Below are positions 27,301 to 35,412 of a stretch of 64,000 nucleotides of DNA, piece by piece. Position 1 is the first letter of the stretch. The number at the start of each line of letters is the position of its first letter. Under the pieces are notes generated by a model. That model did no database searches, was not told the origin of the DNA, and saw only the letters and a list, made by a program, of their open reading frames with translations. Made by a program: the position numbers and the translations under genes. Origin of the DNA: Variovorax paradoxus EPS (GTDB taxonomy: Bacteria; Pseudomonadota; Gammaproteobacteria; Burkholderiales; Burkholderiaceae_C); contig NC_014931.1 in the NCBI RefSeq assembly GCF_000184745.1, positions 744,001 to 808,000 of the forward strand. Direction: 5' to 3'.

Positions 27301-28590
27301 GCGGACGAGCGCTGGCATGAGCGCAAGGACGGCAGCCGCTTCTTCTGCAGCGGCGTCACCAGCTCGCTGGACCCCGCGAGCGGCGGCGGCTTTGCCAAGA
27401 TCGCGCGGGACATGACCGGCACGAAGCAGCAGGAGCTGGCGCAGGAGCACCGGCTGTTCAAGGAGAAGCAGGCCAACCTCAGCGCGCAGATGGCCAACGA
27501 GCTGAAGGACAAGTTCCTGGCCGTGATGTCGCATGAGCTCAAGCAGCCGCTGAACCTCATCCAGATGAATGCCGAGCTGCTGATGCACCTGCCGGCGGCC
27601 GCGCAGATTCCGGCCGTGCAGCGCGTGGGCGAAACCATCAAGCGCGCCGTGGCGAGCCAGACGCGGATCATCAACGACCTGCTGGACCTGTCGCGCATCC
27701 GCACGGGCAAGCTGCGGCTGTCGCGTGTGACGGTCGACCTGGGCGAGCTGGTGCAGTCGGTGGCCCAGGCCGCCGTGGCCGATGCGCCGAAGAAGAAGCT
27801 GCTGCTGGAAACCCATTGCGACGAGGCGGTGCATTGCCACGGCGACCGGGTGCGCGTCGAGCAGATCGCCTGGAACCTGCTGAGCAACGCCGTCAAGTTC
27901 ACGCCCGATGGCGGACGCATCAGCGTGCGCGTGGAAACCGAGGGCGACTTCGCCAGGCTCACCGTGGCCGACACCGGCTGCGGCATCGCCGCGGAGTTCT
28001 TGCCGCACGTGTTCGGCATGTTCAACCAGGCCGACGGCGACACGGCGCTGCCCAACGGCGGGCTGGGGATCGGCCTCGCGCTCGTGCAGGAACTCGCGCT
28101 GGCGCACGGCGGCCGCGCGGAGGTGAAGTCGGCGGGGCCGGGGGAGGGCGCGGAGTTCACCGTGTGGCTGCCGGGCAGCGGCGCGACCGACAGGCCGGCC
28201 AAGAATGTGCCGCACGCCGAAGTGAGCTTCGGCGGCTGGCGAATCCTCGCGGTGGACGACTATGTCGATGCGCTGGCGCCCTTTGCCGAGGTGCTGCGCC
28301 TGGAAGGGGCCGTCGTGGACGTCGCCGACAGCGCGCGCAAGGGCCTGGAACTGCTCGACGCCAACACCTACGACCTGCTGGTGTCCGACCTCGGCATGCC
28401 CGAGATGGACGGCTACCAGTTCATCGCGGAAGTGCGCAAGCGCCCGGCCACGCGCGCGCTGCACGCGATTGCCATGTCCGGCTTCGGGCGGCGGGCCGAC
28501 GCGCGCCGCGCGCTGGAAGCCGGCTTCAATGCGCACCTGCCCAAGCCCGCCTCCATCGAGGAACTGAAGGCCGCCATCGCCAGGCTCTGA
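24391..28590 (+). CDS. CheB-CheR-PAS hybrid histidine kinase with receiver domain
   Basis: About 1399 residues. Domains in order: CheB methylesterase (~45-230; GIGASAGG serine, HLSPKHES histidine, MSGTGSDGAVG aspartate), CheR methyltransferase (~270-520; AGCATGEEAYS and CCRNLLIYLD), a long coiled coil (~715-760, repeated EELxxxNEEL), two PAS domains (~773-1013), HisKA (~1036-1110, His near 1047 in MSHELKQPLN), HATPase (~1146-1263) and a receiver (~1283-1399, Asp1333 in SDLGMPEMDG). Such fusions sit in atypical chemosensory or stress networks; no receptor or cheA gene is nearby. The start is uncertain: TTG 24391 or ATG 24478 are both plausible. Confidence 0.9.
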   Translation: MPDSTSSAADEPVPSESTPAVPSDASAASMSDADAALIPSSLNFPVIGIGASAGGLEALLRFFEHLPARAGMAFVVILHLSPKHESSAADILQRTTRMKVSQVTRPTPIEVDQVYVIPPGVELTMNDGYLRVAPSERAKGQHVTVDVFFRTLAEAHRERAVSVVMSGTGSDGAVGLTRIKERGGIAIAQAPADAAHTGMPLAAIATGMVDIVLPAADIGQRLIDLWTNARQIRMPDAEKIGGFVAPPETQAAAQQAEQALQEIIGLLRTHTRHDFRHYKRATVLRRIERRLQVNRLTDLPAYRDFLREHPQEAVPLLQDMLISVTNFFRDRDSFEALERDVLPELVQRKQAGDPLRAWVAGCATGEEAYSLSILLREQADLHARPLEIQIFATDIDDRAIATARKAVYAQGIVEDMSPSRLRQFFMKDHDQYRVSTTVREPVLFASHNLLRDPPFSRLDLICCRNLLIYLDRAAQAHVLEMFRIALKPGGYLFLGTSESIDAVGSLFTPVDKKNRIFRVNPDLPPGRHMPLISDMPPAPQAGTFVPPRRTSKRTGSERASFAELHQAALEQFSPPSVLINAEHEVLHLSNGVGRFLERASGEPSNNLLNNVRPDIRLELRTALFKANQTARSVETRLVQRQENGHQVFLNIIVRPLQPAEGESQQLTLVVFDEVEESMRANDGEPVDAARELLIGQLEEEIRQLKLHLQDTVESGETSTEELKASNEELQAINEELRSASEELETSKEELQSMNEELVTVNFELKVKVEERGHINDDLQNLIASSEIATVFVDRGMHVKRYTPHAGNLFNLIPSDLGRSLFDITSRLEYPELEEDTAAAFNELRTIERHVPSTDGRHFLARILPYRTAEDKIEGAILNFFDISELRFAQDKVRAGEERLRLVAATTRDFAIITTDEAGLITTWNAGAQRIFGYTEEEMLRRPIAVIFTAEDQAHGVPQQEMRRATETGRAADERWHERKDGSRFFCSGVTSSLDPASGGGFAKIARDMTGTKQQELAQEHRLFKEKQANLSAQMANELKDKFLAVMSHELKQPLNLIQMNAELLMHLPAAAQIPAVQRVGETIKRAVASQTRIINDLLDLSRIRTGKLRLSRVTVDLGELVQSVAQAAVADAPKKKLLLETHCDEAVHCHGDRVRVEQIAWNLLSNAVKFTPDGGRISVRVETEGDFARLTVADTGCGIAAEFLPHVFGMFNQADGDTALPNGGLGIGLALVQELALAHGGRAEVKSAGPGEGAEFTVWLPGSGATDRPAKNVPHAEVSFGGWRILAVDDYVDALAPFAEVLRLEGAVVDVADSARKGLELLDANTYDLLVSDLGMPEMDGYQFIAEVRKRPATRALHAIAMSGFGRRADARRALEAGFNAHLPKPASIEELKAAIARL

Positions 28591-28629
28591 AGCCGCGGCG
28601 CGGACGGCTGCAGGACGCGCCGTCCGGGG

Positions 28630-28968
28630 TCAGAACCCGTAGTACTTGTTGATGCTGCGGGTGTACGGCTCGTCGTAGTCGGGAATGCTGGCGGTGGCAT
28701 ACCGTGGCGCGCCTTCGAGCGTCGCCTTGTCCAGCGGCACCACGTAGCCGTCCTGGGCGGTGTCGTACTTCAGCATGTTCCACGGGATCGGATAGCGGTC
28801 GGTGCCGATGCCGAGAAAGCCGCCGAACTCCAGCACCGCATAGCGCACCTGGCCCGACAGCTTGTCGATCATGAGGTCGTCGATGCTCCCGAGCTTGTCG
28901 CCCGCGGTGTTGTAGACCGTCGTGCCTTCGACGCGGTCCGATGAGATGACATTGGTCGTGCTTGCCAT
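28630..28968 (-). CDS. PRC-barrel domain protein
   Basis: 112 residues from ATG 28968 (GGAGA site). The PRC barrel is seen in VISSDRVEGTTVYNTAGDKL, SIDDLMIDKLSGQVRYAVLE and RYPIPWNMLKYD. Such stand-alone PRC-barrel proteins occur in stress-gene blocks of proteobacteria; their ligand is unknown. Longer frames upstream to 29172 are not supported. It converges on the hybrid kinase; a GC-rich stem without T-run (about 28601-28627) lies between them. Confidence 0.85.
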   Translation of the reverse strand: MASTTNVISSDRVEGTTVYNTAGDKLGSIDDLMIDKLSGQVRYAVLEFGGFLGIGTDRYPIPWNMLKYDTAQDGYVVPLDKATLEGAPRYATASIPDYDEPYTRSINKYYGF

Positions 28969-29204
28969 GGCCGTTTTCTCCATGCCGACGCGCCTGGGAA
29001 GCGCCGGCGCCAGTGATGCAAAGCCCAGGCGAGTGGTGTCTCTCGCGCGTGCGAGGCGGTTCATCGGCCATGCGCGATTCGCGCTGTAGGAATTGGGCTG
29101 AGGGCGCGCGCCGGCCCTGTCGATTTGATTGACGGCGGGCTCAGGCGATGTCCGACACGCGGCGCGTCGCAACGCGGTGATGTTGGCGCGACAAGGAGCA
29201 CGAA

Positions 29205-29585
29205 ATGACGACTACGAAATCAATCAAGGCCAGTGGCGGCACCCGCATTCGGGCTGTCCGTGCTTGCGCGGGGCTGGCGGGCCTGATGATGGTCGCGGGT
29301 GCCACATTCGCGCAGGGCTCGTCGACAGGCAATCCCAAGGGATCGGTCGCGCCCAGCACGCAGGGCAATTCGGCGCGTCATCCAGCCGAGCCGGCGCGCA
29401 CCGTGGACACGGGGCGCTCCGAACCCCTGGATTCGAGCAAGGGGCCGCCCGAGGTGCGAGGCAATCGCACGCAGCGGCCCGGAGGCGGATCGGCCACGGG
29501 CGGGCTCACACGGCGCAATCCGCAGGACAACGCGACCTCGCCGGCGCCGCCGCCCAGCAACGCGAACTCCAGGCCCGGCAAGTAG
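29205..29585 (+). CDS. Secreted low-complexity protein
   Basis: 126 residues starting MTTTKSIKASGG with an AAGGAG site. A signal peptide (core LAGLMMVAGATFAQ) ends near residue 36. The mature part is Ser/Gly/Pro/Asn/Arg-rich and probably disordered. No domain; likely periplasmic. Similar in style to the 23656-24033 product, though not obviously homologous. Confidence 0.6.
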   Translation: MTTTKSIKASGGTRIRAVRACAGLAGLMMVAGATFAQGSSTGNPKGSVAPSTQGNSARHPAEPARTVDTGRSEPLDSSKGPPEVRGNRTQRPGGGSATGGLTRRNPQDNATSPAPPPSNANSRPGK

Positions 29586-29599
29586 GCTGCCTGGCTCGC

Positions 29600-30382
29600 C
29601 TAGGCCTGGGCGTCCGCCGGCGTCTTTTCGTCGACCGGCTCGCGCGGCAACTCGTAGAGAAAGAAGGGCGACGTATCGGGCCGGGTGCGCTGCAGCAAGG
29701 GCTTGGCCACGTTGTAGACCGGAACGCCGTTGATGGTGCGGCCCTCTAGCGTGCCGCGATGCGCGTGGCCATGGAACACGGCGTCCATCGGGTAGCGCAG
29801 CAGCGGGGCTTCCAGCCGGCTGCTTCCGAGGAAGGGAAAGATCTCCGCCGGTTCGCCCTCGACGGTGCCGGCGATGGGCGCGTAATGCAGGAGCGCGATG
29901 CGCCGCCGTGTGCGCAGCTTGGCCAGCGCCGATTCGAGCTTCATCGCCTCGTTCAGCGCCTCCTGCACGAACAGCTTGATCGCGGGCTCGCCCCATGCAC
30001 CGAGCGTGCCGCGGCCGAACCCACCGCCGAAACCCTTCACGCCCGCGATGCCCACGCCTTCGATCTCGCACGCCGAGCCGTCGAGCACGCGCACGCCCGC
30101 ATGGACCAGCGTGTCGGCCACTACCTCGGGCGTGCCCGATTCGTAGTCATGGTTGCCCAGTACCGCGACCACCGGGATGTGCACTGCGCCGAGCTCCTCG
30201 GCGAGGATGCGGGCTTCTTCCTCCGTGCCGTAGTCGGTGAGATCGCCGCACAGCAAGAGCGCATCGGCCGTTTCGTCGGCCTCGGCGAACAGGCTGCGCA
30301 GCGTGCCGGCGGAGTCCTTCTGGACATGGATGTCGCCGACGGCGGCAAAGCGGATGTGGGTCGAGGATTTCGGTGCAGGCAT
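29600..30382 (-). CDS. Metallophosphoesterase
   Basis: A 260-residue calcineurin-like phosphoesterase with all metal-binding motifs: VGDIHVQ, LCGDLTDYG, LGNHDYE, LLHYAPI and FHGHAHRG. The length fits a soluble single-domain phosphodiesterase. The substrate cannot be told from sequence; relatives hydrolyse cyclic nucleotides, phospholipids or nucleic acid ends. It is convergent with the secreted protein gene and divergent from the nucleotidyltransferase-like gene. Confidence 0.88.
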   Translation of the reverse strand: MPAPKSSTHIRFAAVGDIHVQKDSAGTLRSLFAEADETADALLLCGDLTDYGTEEEARILAEELGAVHIPVVAVLGNHDYESGTPEVVADTLVHAGVRVLDGSACEIEGVGIAGVKGFGGGFGRGTLGAWGEPAIKLFVQEALNEAMKLESALAKLRTRRRIALLHYAPIAGTVEGEPAEIFPFLGSSRLEAPLLRYPMDAVFHGHAHRGTLEGRTINGVPVYNVAKPLLQRTRPDTSPFFLYELPREPVDEKTPADAQA

Positions 30383-30552
30383 GGCGGCTCGCTTCTTCTT
30401 TCGTCTTTAGGTTCTGGAGGTTGAGCCCAGACTGGGCCGTGCCACGCGCCGCCGTCATCGGTCTCATCCCGCAGTCGCTGTAGGCGCCTGCCGACGCACG
30501 TTGAGGCGGTTGGCTTTGCCTCCGCGCCGCCGGGCCGCGCCACCTTTCACGC

Positions 30553-31452
30553 ATGTCATCCACGACTGCGCTCGCCCCCTCCCTCGAAGAAGAAGTCGCG
30601 CCGCATGTGGCCGATTTCTACCGCCGAAGCCTGCGCGCCCTGCGCGACGCGGGCATTCCCTTTCTGGTGGGCGGCGCCTTCTCGCTGGCCTGCTACACGG
30701 GCATCCGCCGCGCCACCAAGGACCTTGACCTGTTCATCCTGCGCGAGGACTTCGAGCGCATTGCCGCGCTGATGCAGCAGCACGGCTGGCGCACCGAGAT
30801 GACCTATCCGCACTGGCTCGCGAAGGTGTACGAGGGCGACGCGTTCATCGACCTCATCTTCAACTCGGGCAACGGGGTGACGCCGGTCGATGCGCGCTGG
30901 TTCCAAGGCAACTGCCGCTCCGAGGTGTTGGGCGTGCCGGTGCACGTGGCCAATGTGGAAGACAGCCTGCTGTCCAAGGCCTTCATCATGGAACGCGAGC
31001 GCTACGACGGCGGCGACATCGCCCACCTGCTGCTGGCTCGCGCCGAGCGGCTGGACTGGGCCAACCTGCTGGATCGCTTCGGTCCGCATTGGCGGGTGCT
31101 GCTGGCCCACCTGGTCCTGTTCGGCTACATCTACCCCGGCGAGCGCCACCGCATACCGGAATGGGTCATGACCCGCCTGAGCGGCCGCCTGGCCGATGAA
31201 GCGCACGGACCCGCTGCGCCTACGGACCGCAACGTGTGCGCCGGCACCTTGCTGTCTCGCGAGCAGTATCTCCACGATGTCCAGCAGGGCGGCTATGTGG
31301 ATGGGCGCCTCACGCCTGCGAGCGGCATGACGGAGCGGGACGTGGCGAAGTGGACCCAGGACATCGAGGCGCCGCCTCCGGGGGTGGTGACCGGGAACGA
31401 CCCGCCTGCGGAGCCACCGGGGGAAAGCGGCGCCAGCGAGCCGCGGAGCTGA
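30553..31452 (+). CDS. Nucleotidyltransferase-fold protein
   Basis: A 299-residue protein with a polymerase-beta-like nucleotidyltransferase core: PFLVGGAFSLACYTG, then RRATKDLDLFIL (Asp-x-Asp) and FIDLIFNSGNG with a third acidic residue. The middle is helical and the last ~50 residues are Pro/Gly-rich. This pattern is shared by AbiEii-like toxins and by proteins annotated only as nucleotidyltransferases. No cognate antitoxin gene is next to it, so an ordinary housekeeping role is as likely. No clear ribosome site. Confidence 0.7.
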   Translation: MSSTTALAPSLEEEVAPHVADFYRRSLRALRDAGIPFLVGGAFSLACYTGIRRATKDLDLFILREDFERIAALMQQHGWRTEMTYPHWLAKVYEGDAFIDLIFNSGNGVTPVDARWFQGNCRSEVLGVPVHVANVEDSLLSKAFIMERERYDGGDIAHLLLARAERLDWANLLDRFGPHWRVLLAHLVLFGYIYPGERHRIPEWVMTRLSGRLADEAHGPAAPTDRNVCAGTLLSREQYLHDVQQGGYVDGRLTPASGMTERDVAKWTQDIEAPPPGVVTGNDPPAEPPGESGASEPRS

Positions 31453-31526
31453 GGGCGACCAAGCCAATACGTCCTCCTCCTCCACCAGATCCTCGCATTC
31501 CAGAAGCACCCGGCAGGCCGCAAGGC

Positions 31527-32240
31527 TCAAGCCACGGAGCCCTTGCGCAAAGCGATCTCGGACGGCGTTACCCCAAGCGACGCCACCATCGCGAGCAGCG
31601 TGTCGCCGAAGCCGCCCCGAGCGCGCGCATCGGTTCTCGCGCTGGTCGTGACGCGCGGGCCGGTGCTCCATGCGATGCGTGCGCCGGAAGCCTCCAGGGC
31701 GTCGACCAGGGCCGCGTCCTCGCTGCATGCCAGCGGCTCGAAACCGCCGACGCGGCAATACGCTTCGGTCGCCACGCCCAGGTTGGCGCCGTGCACATGG
31801 CGGTGCCCGTCCGCGTCGACATAGTGGTGCGCGAAATGCGATTGCAGCCTGCCGCCGTCGGGGCCGTGCGCGCTCCAGTCGGCCACGTCCACCACGCCGC
31901 ACACCACCTCGGCGTTCTCGGCGAGTTGCTTCACCAGCCAGTCGGGCGAGACGATGGTGTCGGCATCGGTGAAAGCCAGCCACCGCGCACCCGCTCCGAT
32001 GCAGAAATCGGCGCCTCTGGCGCGCGCGATGCCGACGTTGCGCGCATCGATCTCCAGCCGCGCCACGCCGTGATGCCGCATGGCGATCGCTTCGGTGGCG
32101 TCGCTGCAGCTGTCGAGCACGACCACCACGCCGACGTGTTCGCCCTCCAGCGCCGGATGGGCCGCCGCCCGCAGCACCGCGTCCAGCGCGGCGCCGATGC
32201 GCTCGCCTTCGTTGTGCGCGGGAATCACGACGCCGATCAC
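31527..32240 (-). CDS. Family 2 glycosyltransferase
   Basis: 237 residues, GT-A fold: VIPAHNEGERIG nucleotide-binding strand, VVLDSCSDAT, FTDADTIVSPDWL (DxD-like), HGANLGVA and CSEDAALVDAL. Start GTG 32240 overlaps the methyltransferase stop by 4 bases (GTGA); the longer N-terminal frame is an Arg-rich artefact. It is the last gene of the four-gene operon running from 34611. The sugar transferred is unknown. Confidence 0.82.
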   Translation of the reverse strand: MIGVVIPAHNEGERIGAALDAVLRAAAHPALEGEHVGVVVVLDSCSDATEAIAMRHHGVARLEIDARNVGIARARGADFCIGAGARWLAFTDADTIVSPDWLVKQLAENAEVVCGVVDVADWSAHGPDGGRLQSHFAHHYVDADGHRHVHGANLGVATEAYCRVGGFEPLACSEDAALVDALEASGARIAWSTGPRVTTSARTDARARGGFGDTLLAMVASLGVTPSEIALRKGSVA

Positions 32241-32842
32241 CGGATGCCCTCGCGCTGCGCCACCGAGCGGCCATCGCGCGCCCAGACCTGGAGCACGAAG
32301 TCGTCTTCCTCGTGCAGGGCCAGGCGCGGCAGGCCCAGTGCGGCCAGTGCGCCGTGCACGTCCCGGGTGGAGAGACTGCGCTGCGCGAAATCGGGCCGCC
32401 AGTCGCAGGCCACCAGAACGCCGTCGGCCTCCAGCGTGTCTTCGCAACAGGCTGCCAGCCGGTGCATGTCGTCGTGGTCGAGGAAGTAGCCCATCTCGCT
32501 CAGCACGATGAGATCGAAGCGGCCGGCGTCGCGCGGCCAGTCCCGGGGCAACTGATGCTGTGCGACGCGCACATTGGCGAGTTTGCTGGTGCGCTTGCGT
32601 GCGATGTCCACGGCATGCAGGGAGAAATCGCTCGCCAGCAGATCGTCGCAGCGCTGCGCCAGCGCGAGCGTGAGTTCGCCGATGCCGCAGCCCGGTTCGT
32701 AGGCCCGCCGGTAGCGCGCCTGCGGCAAGGCGGCCAGCAGCAGTGCGCGCTTGCGCGCCTCGTACCAGCGATGGCGCAGCGCATACGGGTCTTCGCTGGC
32801 CGCATAGAGCGCTTCGAAATACCGTTGCTGGTCATGCTGCAT
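32237..32842 (-). CDS. NodS-like SAM-dependent methyltransferase
   Basis: 201 residues of class I methyltransferase fold: AYEPGCGIGELTLALA (SAM site), LLASDFSLHAVDIA and FDLIVLSEMGYFL. It resembles the NodS type, which N-methylates a deacetylated chitooligosaccharide in rhizobia. Here it follows a PIG-L deacetylase gene by 9 bases and is coupled to a glycosyltransferase, so deacetylation, methylation and glycosylation of one amino-sugar product is a reasonable hypothesis. The product itself is unknown. Confidence 0.8.
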   Translation of the reverse strand: MQHDQQRYFEALYAASEDPYALRHRWYEARKRALLLAALPQARYRRAYEPGCGIGELTLALAQRCDDLLASDFSLHAVDIARKRTSKLANVRVAQHQLPRDWPRDAGRFDLIVLSEMGYFLDHDDMHRLAACCEDTLEADGVLVACDWRPDFAQRSLSTRDVHGALAALGLPRLALHEEDDFVLQVWARDGRSVAQREGIR

Positions 32843-32851
32843 GGCCGCGGC

Positions 32852-33610
32852 TCACAGGAAGATCACTTCGAAGGGGCGCGCCGCGCGCTGGACCGTGGTG
32901 GCGCGCAGCACTGGACCGGAGCCGGTGGAGGCATCGCGCCGCAACTGGCTGGTGAACGCGTTGACGGCCGCGCGCTTGCGCCGCACGGCGTCTTCGTTCA
33001 GCGGGAGCCGGAAGGCGTGCGACCAGGGCATGCGCATGTCGCCGGGCCGCGACCAGTGCCAGCCCCACACCGGCACTTCCGCCAGCCGCGCGCCGGTGCT
33101 TGCGGCCGCGAGTGCGCAGGCTTCGCCCGTCGCTTCGTGGTCGGGATGGCCGTCCTGCCGCCAGGTGGTGAACACCACGTCGCCGGGCCGCAGCAGCGAC
33201 ACGAGCCGGGCCGCCAGCACGGCGCGCAATGCCTTGATGCCGCCATCGGGCAGGCCCAGCCGGACGGGTTCGACGGCGAGGCCCAGGCACTGCAAGGCCT
33301 TGAGGCTCTCGCGGGGCCGGGTTCGCGCAAGCCGTTCGACCGGCCACTCCGTCGAGCCGCGATGGCTGGCGGTGCCATCGGTGACGGCGATCACTTCGAC
33401 GTGCCGGCCGCAGTCGGCCAGTTGCGCGAGCAGGCCGCCGACCGAAAGCACTTCGTCGTCGGGATGCGGCGCGACAACGACGCAGCGCGCGTGCGCGGGC
33501 ACCAGTTCCTTCGGCGCGATCGCGGGCAGTCGTGCAAGCCCGGGCCAGCGGCTCCACTCGGCTTCGGTGGTGCCATCTCCCCGGATGGCGCGGCGCGCTA
33601 CAGCGTCCAT
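32852..33610 (-). CDS. PIG-L/LmbE family deacetylase
   Basis: 252 residues from ATG 33610 with a GAGGAG site. The metal-dependent N-deacetylase signature is VVAPHPDDEVLSVGGLL, with the second zinc ligand in RQDGHPDHEATG. The family removes acetyl groups from GlcNAc-type sugars. The start overlaps the end of the acyl-CoA dehydrogenase-like gene by 13 bases. It is the second gene of the operon. Confidence 0.88.
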   Translation of the reverse strand: MDAVARRAIRGDGTTEAEWSRWPGLARLPAIAPKELVPAHARCVVVAPHPDDEVLSVGGLLAQLADCGRHVEVIAVTDGTASHRGSTEWPVERLARTRPRESLKALQCLGLAVEPVRLGLPDGGIKALRAVLAARLVSLLRPGDVVFTTWRQDGHPDHEATGEACALAAASTGARLAEVPVWGWHWSRPGDMRMPWSHAFRLPLNEDAVRRKRAAVNAFTSQLRRDASTGSGPVLRATTVQRAARPFEVIFL

Positions 33611-34611
33611 GACGAGGGCTCCTCTTTGTCGTCGGCGGCGAATTGGCCGAGTGCGGCGAGGTCGCGCTCGGCATGGCTCTGGCGCAGGAACACGGGCAGG
33701 TCCGCCATCGCGCGGGCGAAGCGCGGGTCCCGGCACAGCGGGCCGGCGCCCACGGCGCGGCCGGCATGGTGCAAGACCTCGTTGGCGGCCTGCTCGACAG
33801 CCAGGCGCGCGCGCAGGGCGGTGCGCCGCGCGCTGTCTTGCGGATGCCGGTCGATCCAGTCGGCGGCTTCGCGCAATTGCGCGGCCGCCGCGGTCAGGGC
33901 CACGTCGATGGCACCGAGGTGCGCGAGGCGATGGGTATCCGGTGCCGGCCCGCGCAGCCGATGCACGGCCTGCGCAATGCCGAGCGCGCCACCGAACCAG
34001 CACGCCGCGATGCCCGCGCCGCCTTGCCAGAAACCGGGCCGGTTCACGTAGTCGCCGGGCCGGCCGACCGGCGTGGCAATGGCGCCATCGAAACGCACAT
34101 CGACGCTGGCGCTCGCAGCCATGCCGACGGCGTGCCAGCCATCGCCGGTCACGCGTACGCCGGGCTGGTCCATCGCGACGGCCGCGAGGCACGGCTCGTT
34201 CGCCGCGTTCCAGCAGCTCACGACGGCGTGCGTCACCGTCGCCGCGCCGGAGCACCACGCCTTGGTGCCTGTCAGGCGGATTCGATCGTCGCCTTCTGCA
34301 TGAAGCGCGAGGCGCGCGTCGGGTGGTTCCGCACACCACGTGCCCCAGAGCGAGCCTGCGGTCGCGAGAGGCGCGCGGTCGAGTTCGGCCAGGATGGCCA
34401 GCGCATCGGTGTGTCCTTCGAACAGCTTCGCCAGCGACAGGTCGTGCGCCGCCACGTCGGTCAGCACGCGCCAGCGCGCCAGGGTCTGGCCGCTGCCGGG
34501 CCGGGGAAGCACGTCGATGCCCGCATCGGCCAGGTGCTTCAGCGCCAACCCGCAACCGTGGCGCAGTTGCAGTTGCCTCAGCAGGACGTTGTCGGGTGCC
34601 GGTTCGAACAT
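33598..34611 (-). CDS. Acyl-CoA dehydrogenase-like flavoprotein
   Basis: 337 residues, shorter than usual acyl-CoA dehydrogenases (~380). Recognisable are the middle-domain stretch RLTGTKAWCSGA, the helical C-terminal bundle with HLGAIDVALTAAAAQLREAA and VEQAANEVLHHAGRAVG. The usual catalytic glutamate cannot be placed with certainty. The start at MFEPAPDN was chosen from the domain; no strong ribosome site is visible. First gene of the four-gene operon; its joining with sugar-modifying genes is unusual and suggests a secondary-metabolite or surface-glycan function. Confidence 0.75.
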   Translation of the reverse strand: MFEPAPDNVLLRQLQLRHGCGLALKHLADAGIDVLPRPGSGQTLARWRVLTDVAAHDLSLAKLFEGHTDALAILAELDRAPLATAGSLWGTWCAEPPDARLALHAEGDDRIRLTGTKAWCSGAATVTHAVVSCWNAANEPCLAAVAMDQPGVRVTGDGWHAVGMAASASVDVRFDGAIATPVGRPGDYVNRPGFWQGGAGIAACWFGGALGIAQAVHRLRGPAPDTHRLAHLGAIDVALTAAAAQLREAADWIDRHPQDSARRTALRARLAVEQAANEVLHHAGRAVGAGPLCRDPRFARAMADLPVFLRQSHAERDLAALGQFAADDKEEPSSWTL

Positions 34612-34867
34612 GGGCGGCGTGCTTGGTTTGTTTGAGATGAAAACAGAAAGCAAGAAAAGGAAACTTCGGCACAAGGTAGGCAAACCATGCAACGCAAATC
34701 GTCGGTGGGCGGCTTCCGGCCGTGTAGGACCGAACAGGGGAAGCCGCAAAAACATCGTCGCCGCCATCGCGAGGCACGACCGACGCCCGGGGTCGGTCTC
34801 TTCCCACACGCTGGGGCTCGTCGCGGGAAGAGAAAAGTGGTTTTCAACTTGCCAAGGAGCAGCAGCA

Positions 34868-35083
34868 ATGGCGAACCCGAACACCCGCAATGCCGCGAGC
34901 GGCAGCGATGCCACCACCAACGGAAACGACGACGACACCAAACCTTCGGAACACAACAAGGCAGGCCATCAGGACCCCACCTCCCGCAACGAGCCGCGCC
35001 GCACGCCCCAGAGCCGCCACGACCGCGAGAGCCATGTCGGCGGCAGCAACCAGATCCAGTCCCGGCGCGGAGGCGGCTCGTGA
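34868..35083 (+). CDS. Small hydrophilic protein upstream of copper-binding protein
   Basis: 71 residues from ATG 34868 with an AAGGAG site. Composition is dominated by N, D, S, R, H, G and T, with no hydrophobic core, so it is intrinsically disordered. Its TGA overlaps the next ATG (TGATG), which indicates co-translation with the copper-binding protein. No family recognised; a stress-induced hydrophilin-like role is possible. Confidence 0.6.
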   Translation: MANPNTRNAASGSDATTNGNDDDTKPSEHNKAGHQDPTSRNEPRRTPQSRHDRESHVGGSNQIQSRRGGGS

Positions 35084-35412
35084 TGAAGCCGCACGATTTC
35101 TCGCGTTGCATCGCGCTCTGCAACGCCTGCGCGGCGGCGTGCAACCACTGCGCCGCGGCCTGCGTCGAGGAAGCGTCTAGCACCATGGCGCGCTGCATCG
35201 CGCTGGACCTGGACTGCGCGGCGATCTGCACGACTGCCGCGGGCGTCATGGCGCGCAACAGCGAGAACGCGGGCCTCGTCTGCAGCCTCTGCGCCGACAT
35301 CTGCAAGCTCTGCGGCACCGAATGCGCCACCCACGACATGGACCACTGCCAGCGCTGCGCCGAAGCCTGCAGGCAGTGCGAAGCGGAATGCCGGCGCATG
35401 GTGGCGGCCTGA
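35083..35412 (+). CDS. Four-helix bundle copper-binding protein (Csp/DUF326 type)
   Basis: 109 residues with many Cys in helical spacing: RCIALCNACAAACNHCAAAC, LDLDCAAICTTAAG, LVCSLCADICKLCGTECATH and HCQRCAEACRQCEAEC. This is the signature of Csp storage proteins, whose tetrameric bundles bind many Cu(I) ions through inward cysteines. There is no signal peptide, so a cytosolic Csp3-like store is expected. ATG 35083 overlaps the upstream stop. Confidence 0.9.
   Translation: MKPHDFSRCIALCNACAAACNHCAAACVEEASSTMARCIALDLDCAAICTTAAGVMARNSENAGLVCSLCADICKLCGTECATHDMDHCQRCAEACRQCEAECRRMVAA

Noticed and set aside
24229..28536. A 1435-codon open frame antisense to the hybrid kinase gene
   Set aside because: It mirrors the sense gene exactly, has a His/Gly/Arg-rich translation and no domain. 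Long antisense frames are expected opposite GC-rich genes with strong third-position bias.
30553..31452. Toxin-antitoxin pair involving the nucleotidyltransferase-like protein
   Set aside because: The fold resembles AbiEii toxins, but no small antitoxin-like gene lies next to it on the same strand.
32852..34807. A single 651-codon reading of the PIG-L frame through the acyl-CoA dehydrogenase-like gene
   Set aside because: The part beyond 33610 is Arg/Ala-rich shadow; ATG 33610 with its GAGGAG site begins the true gene.
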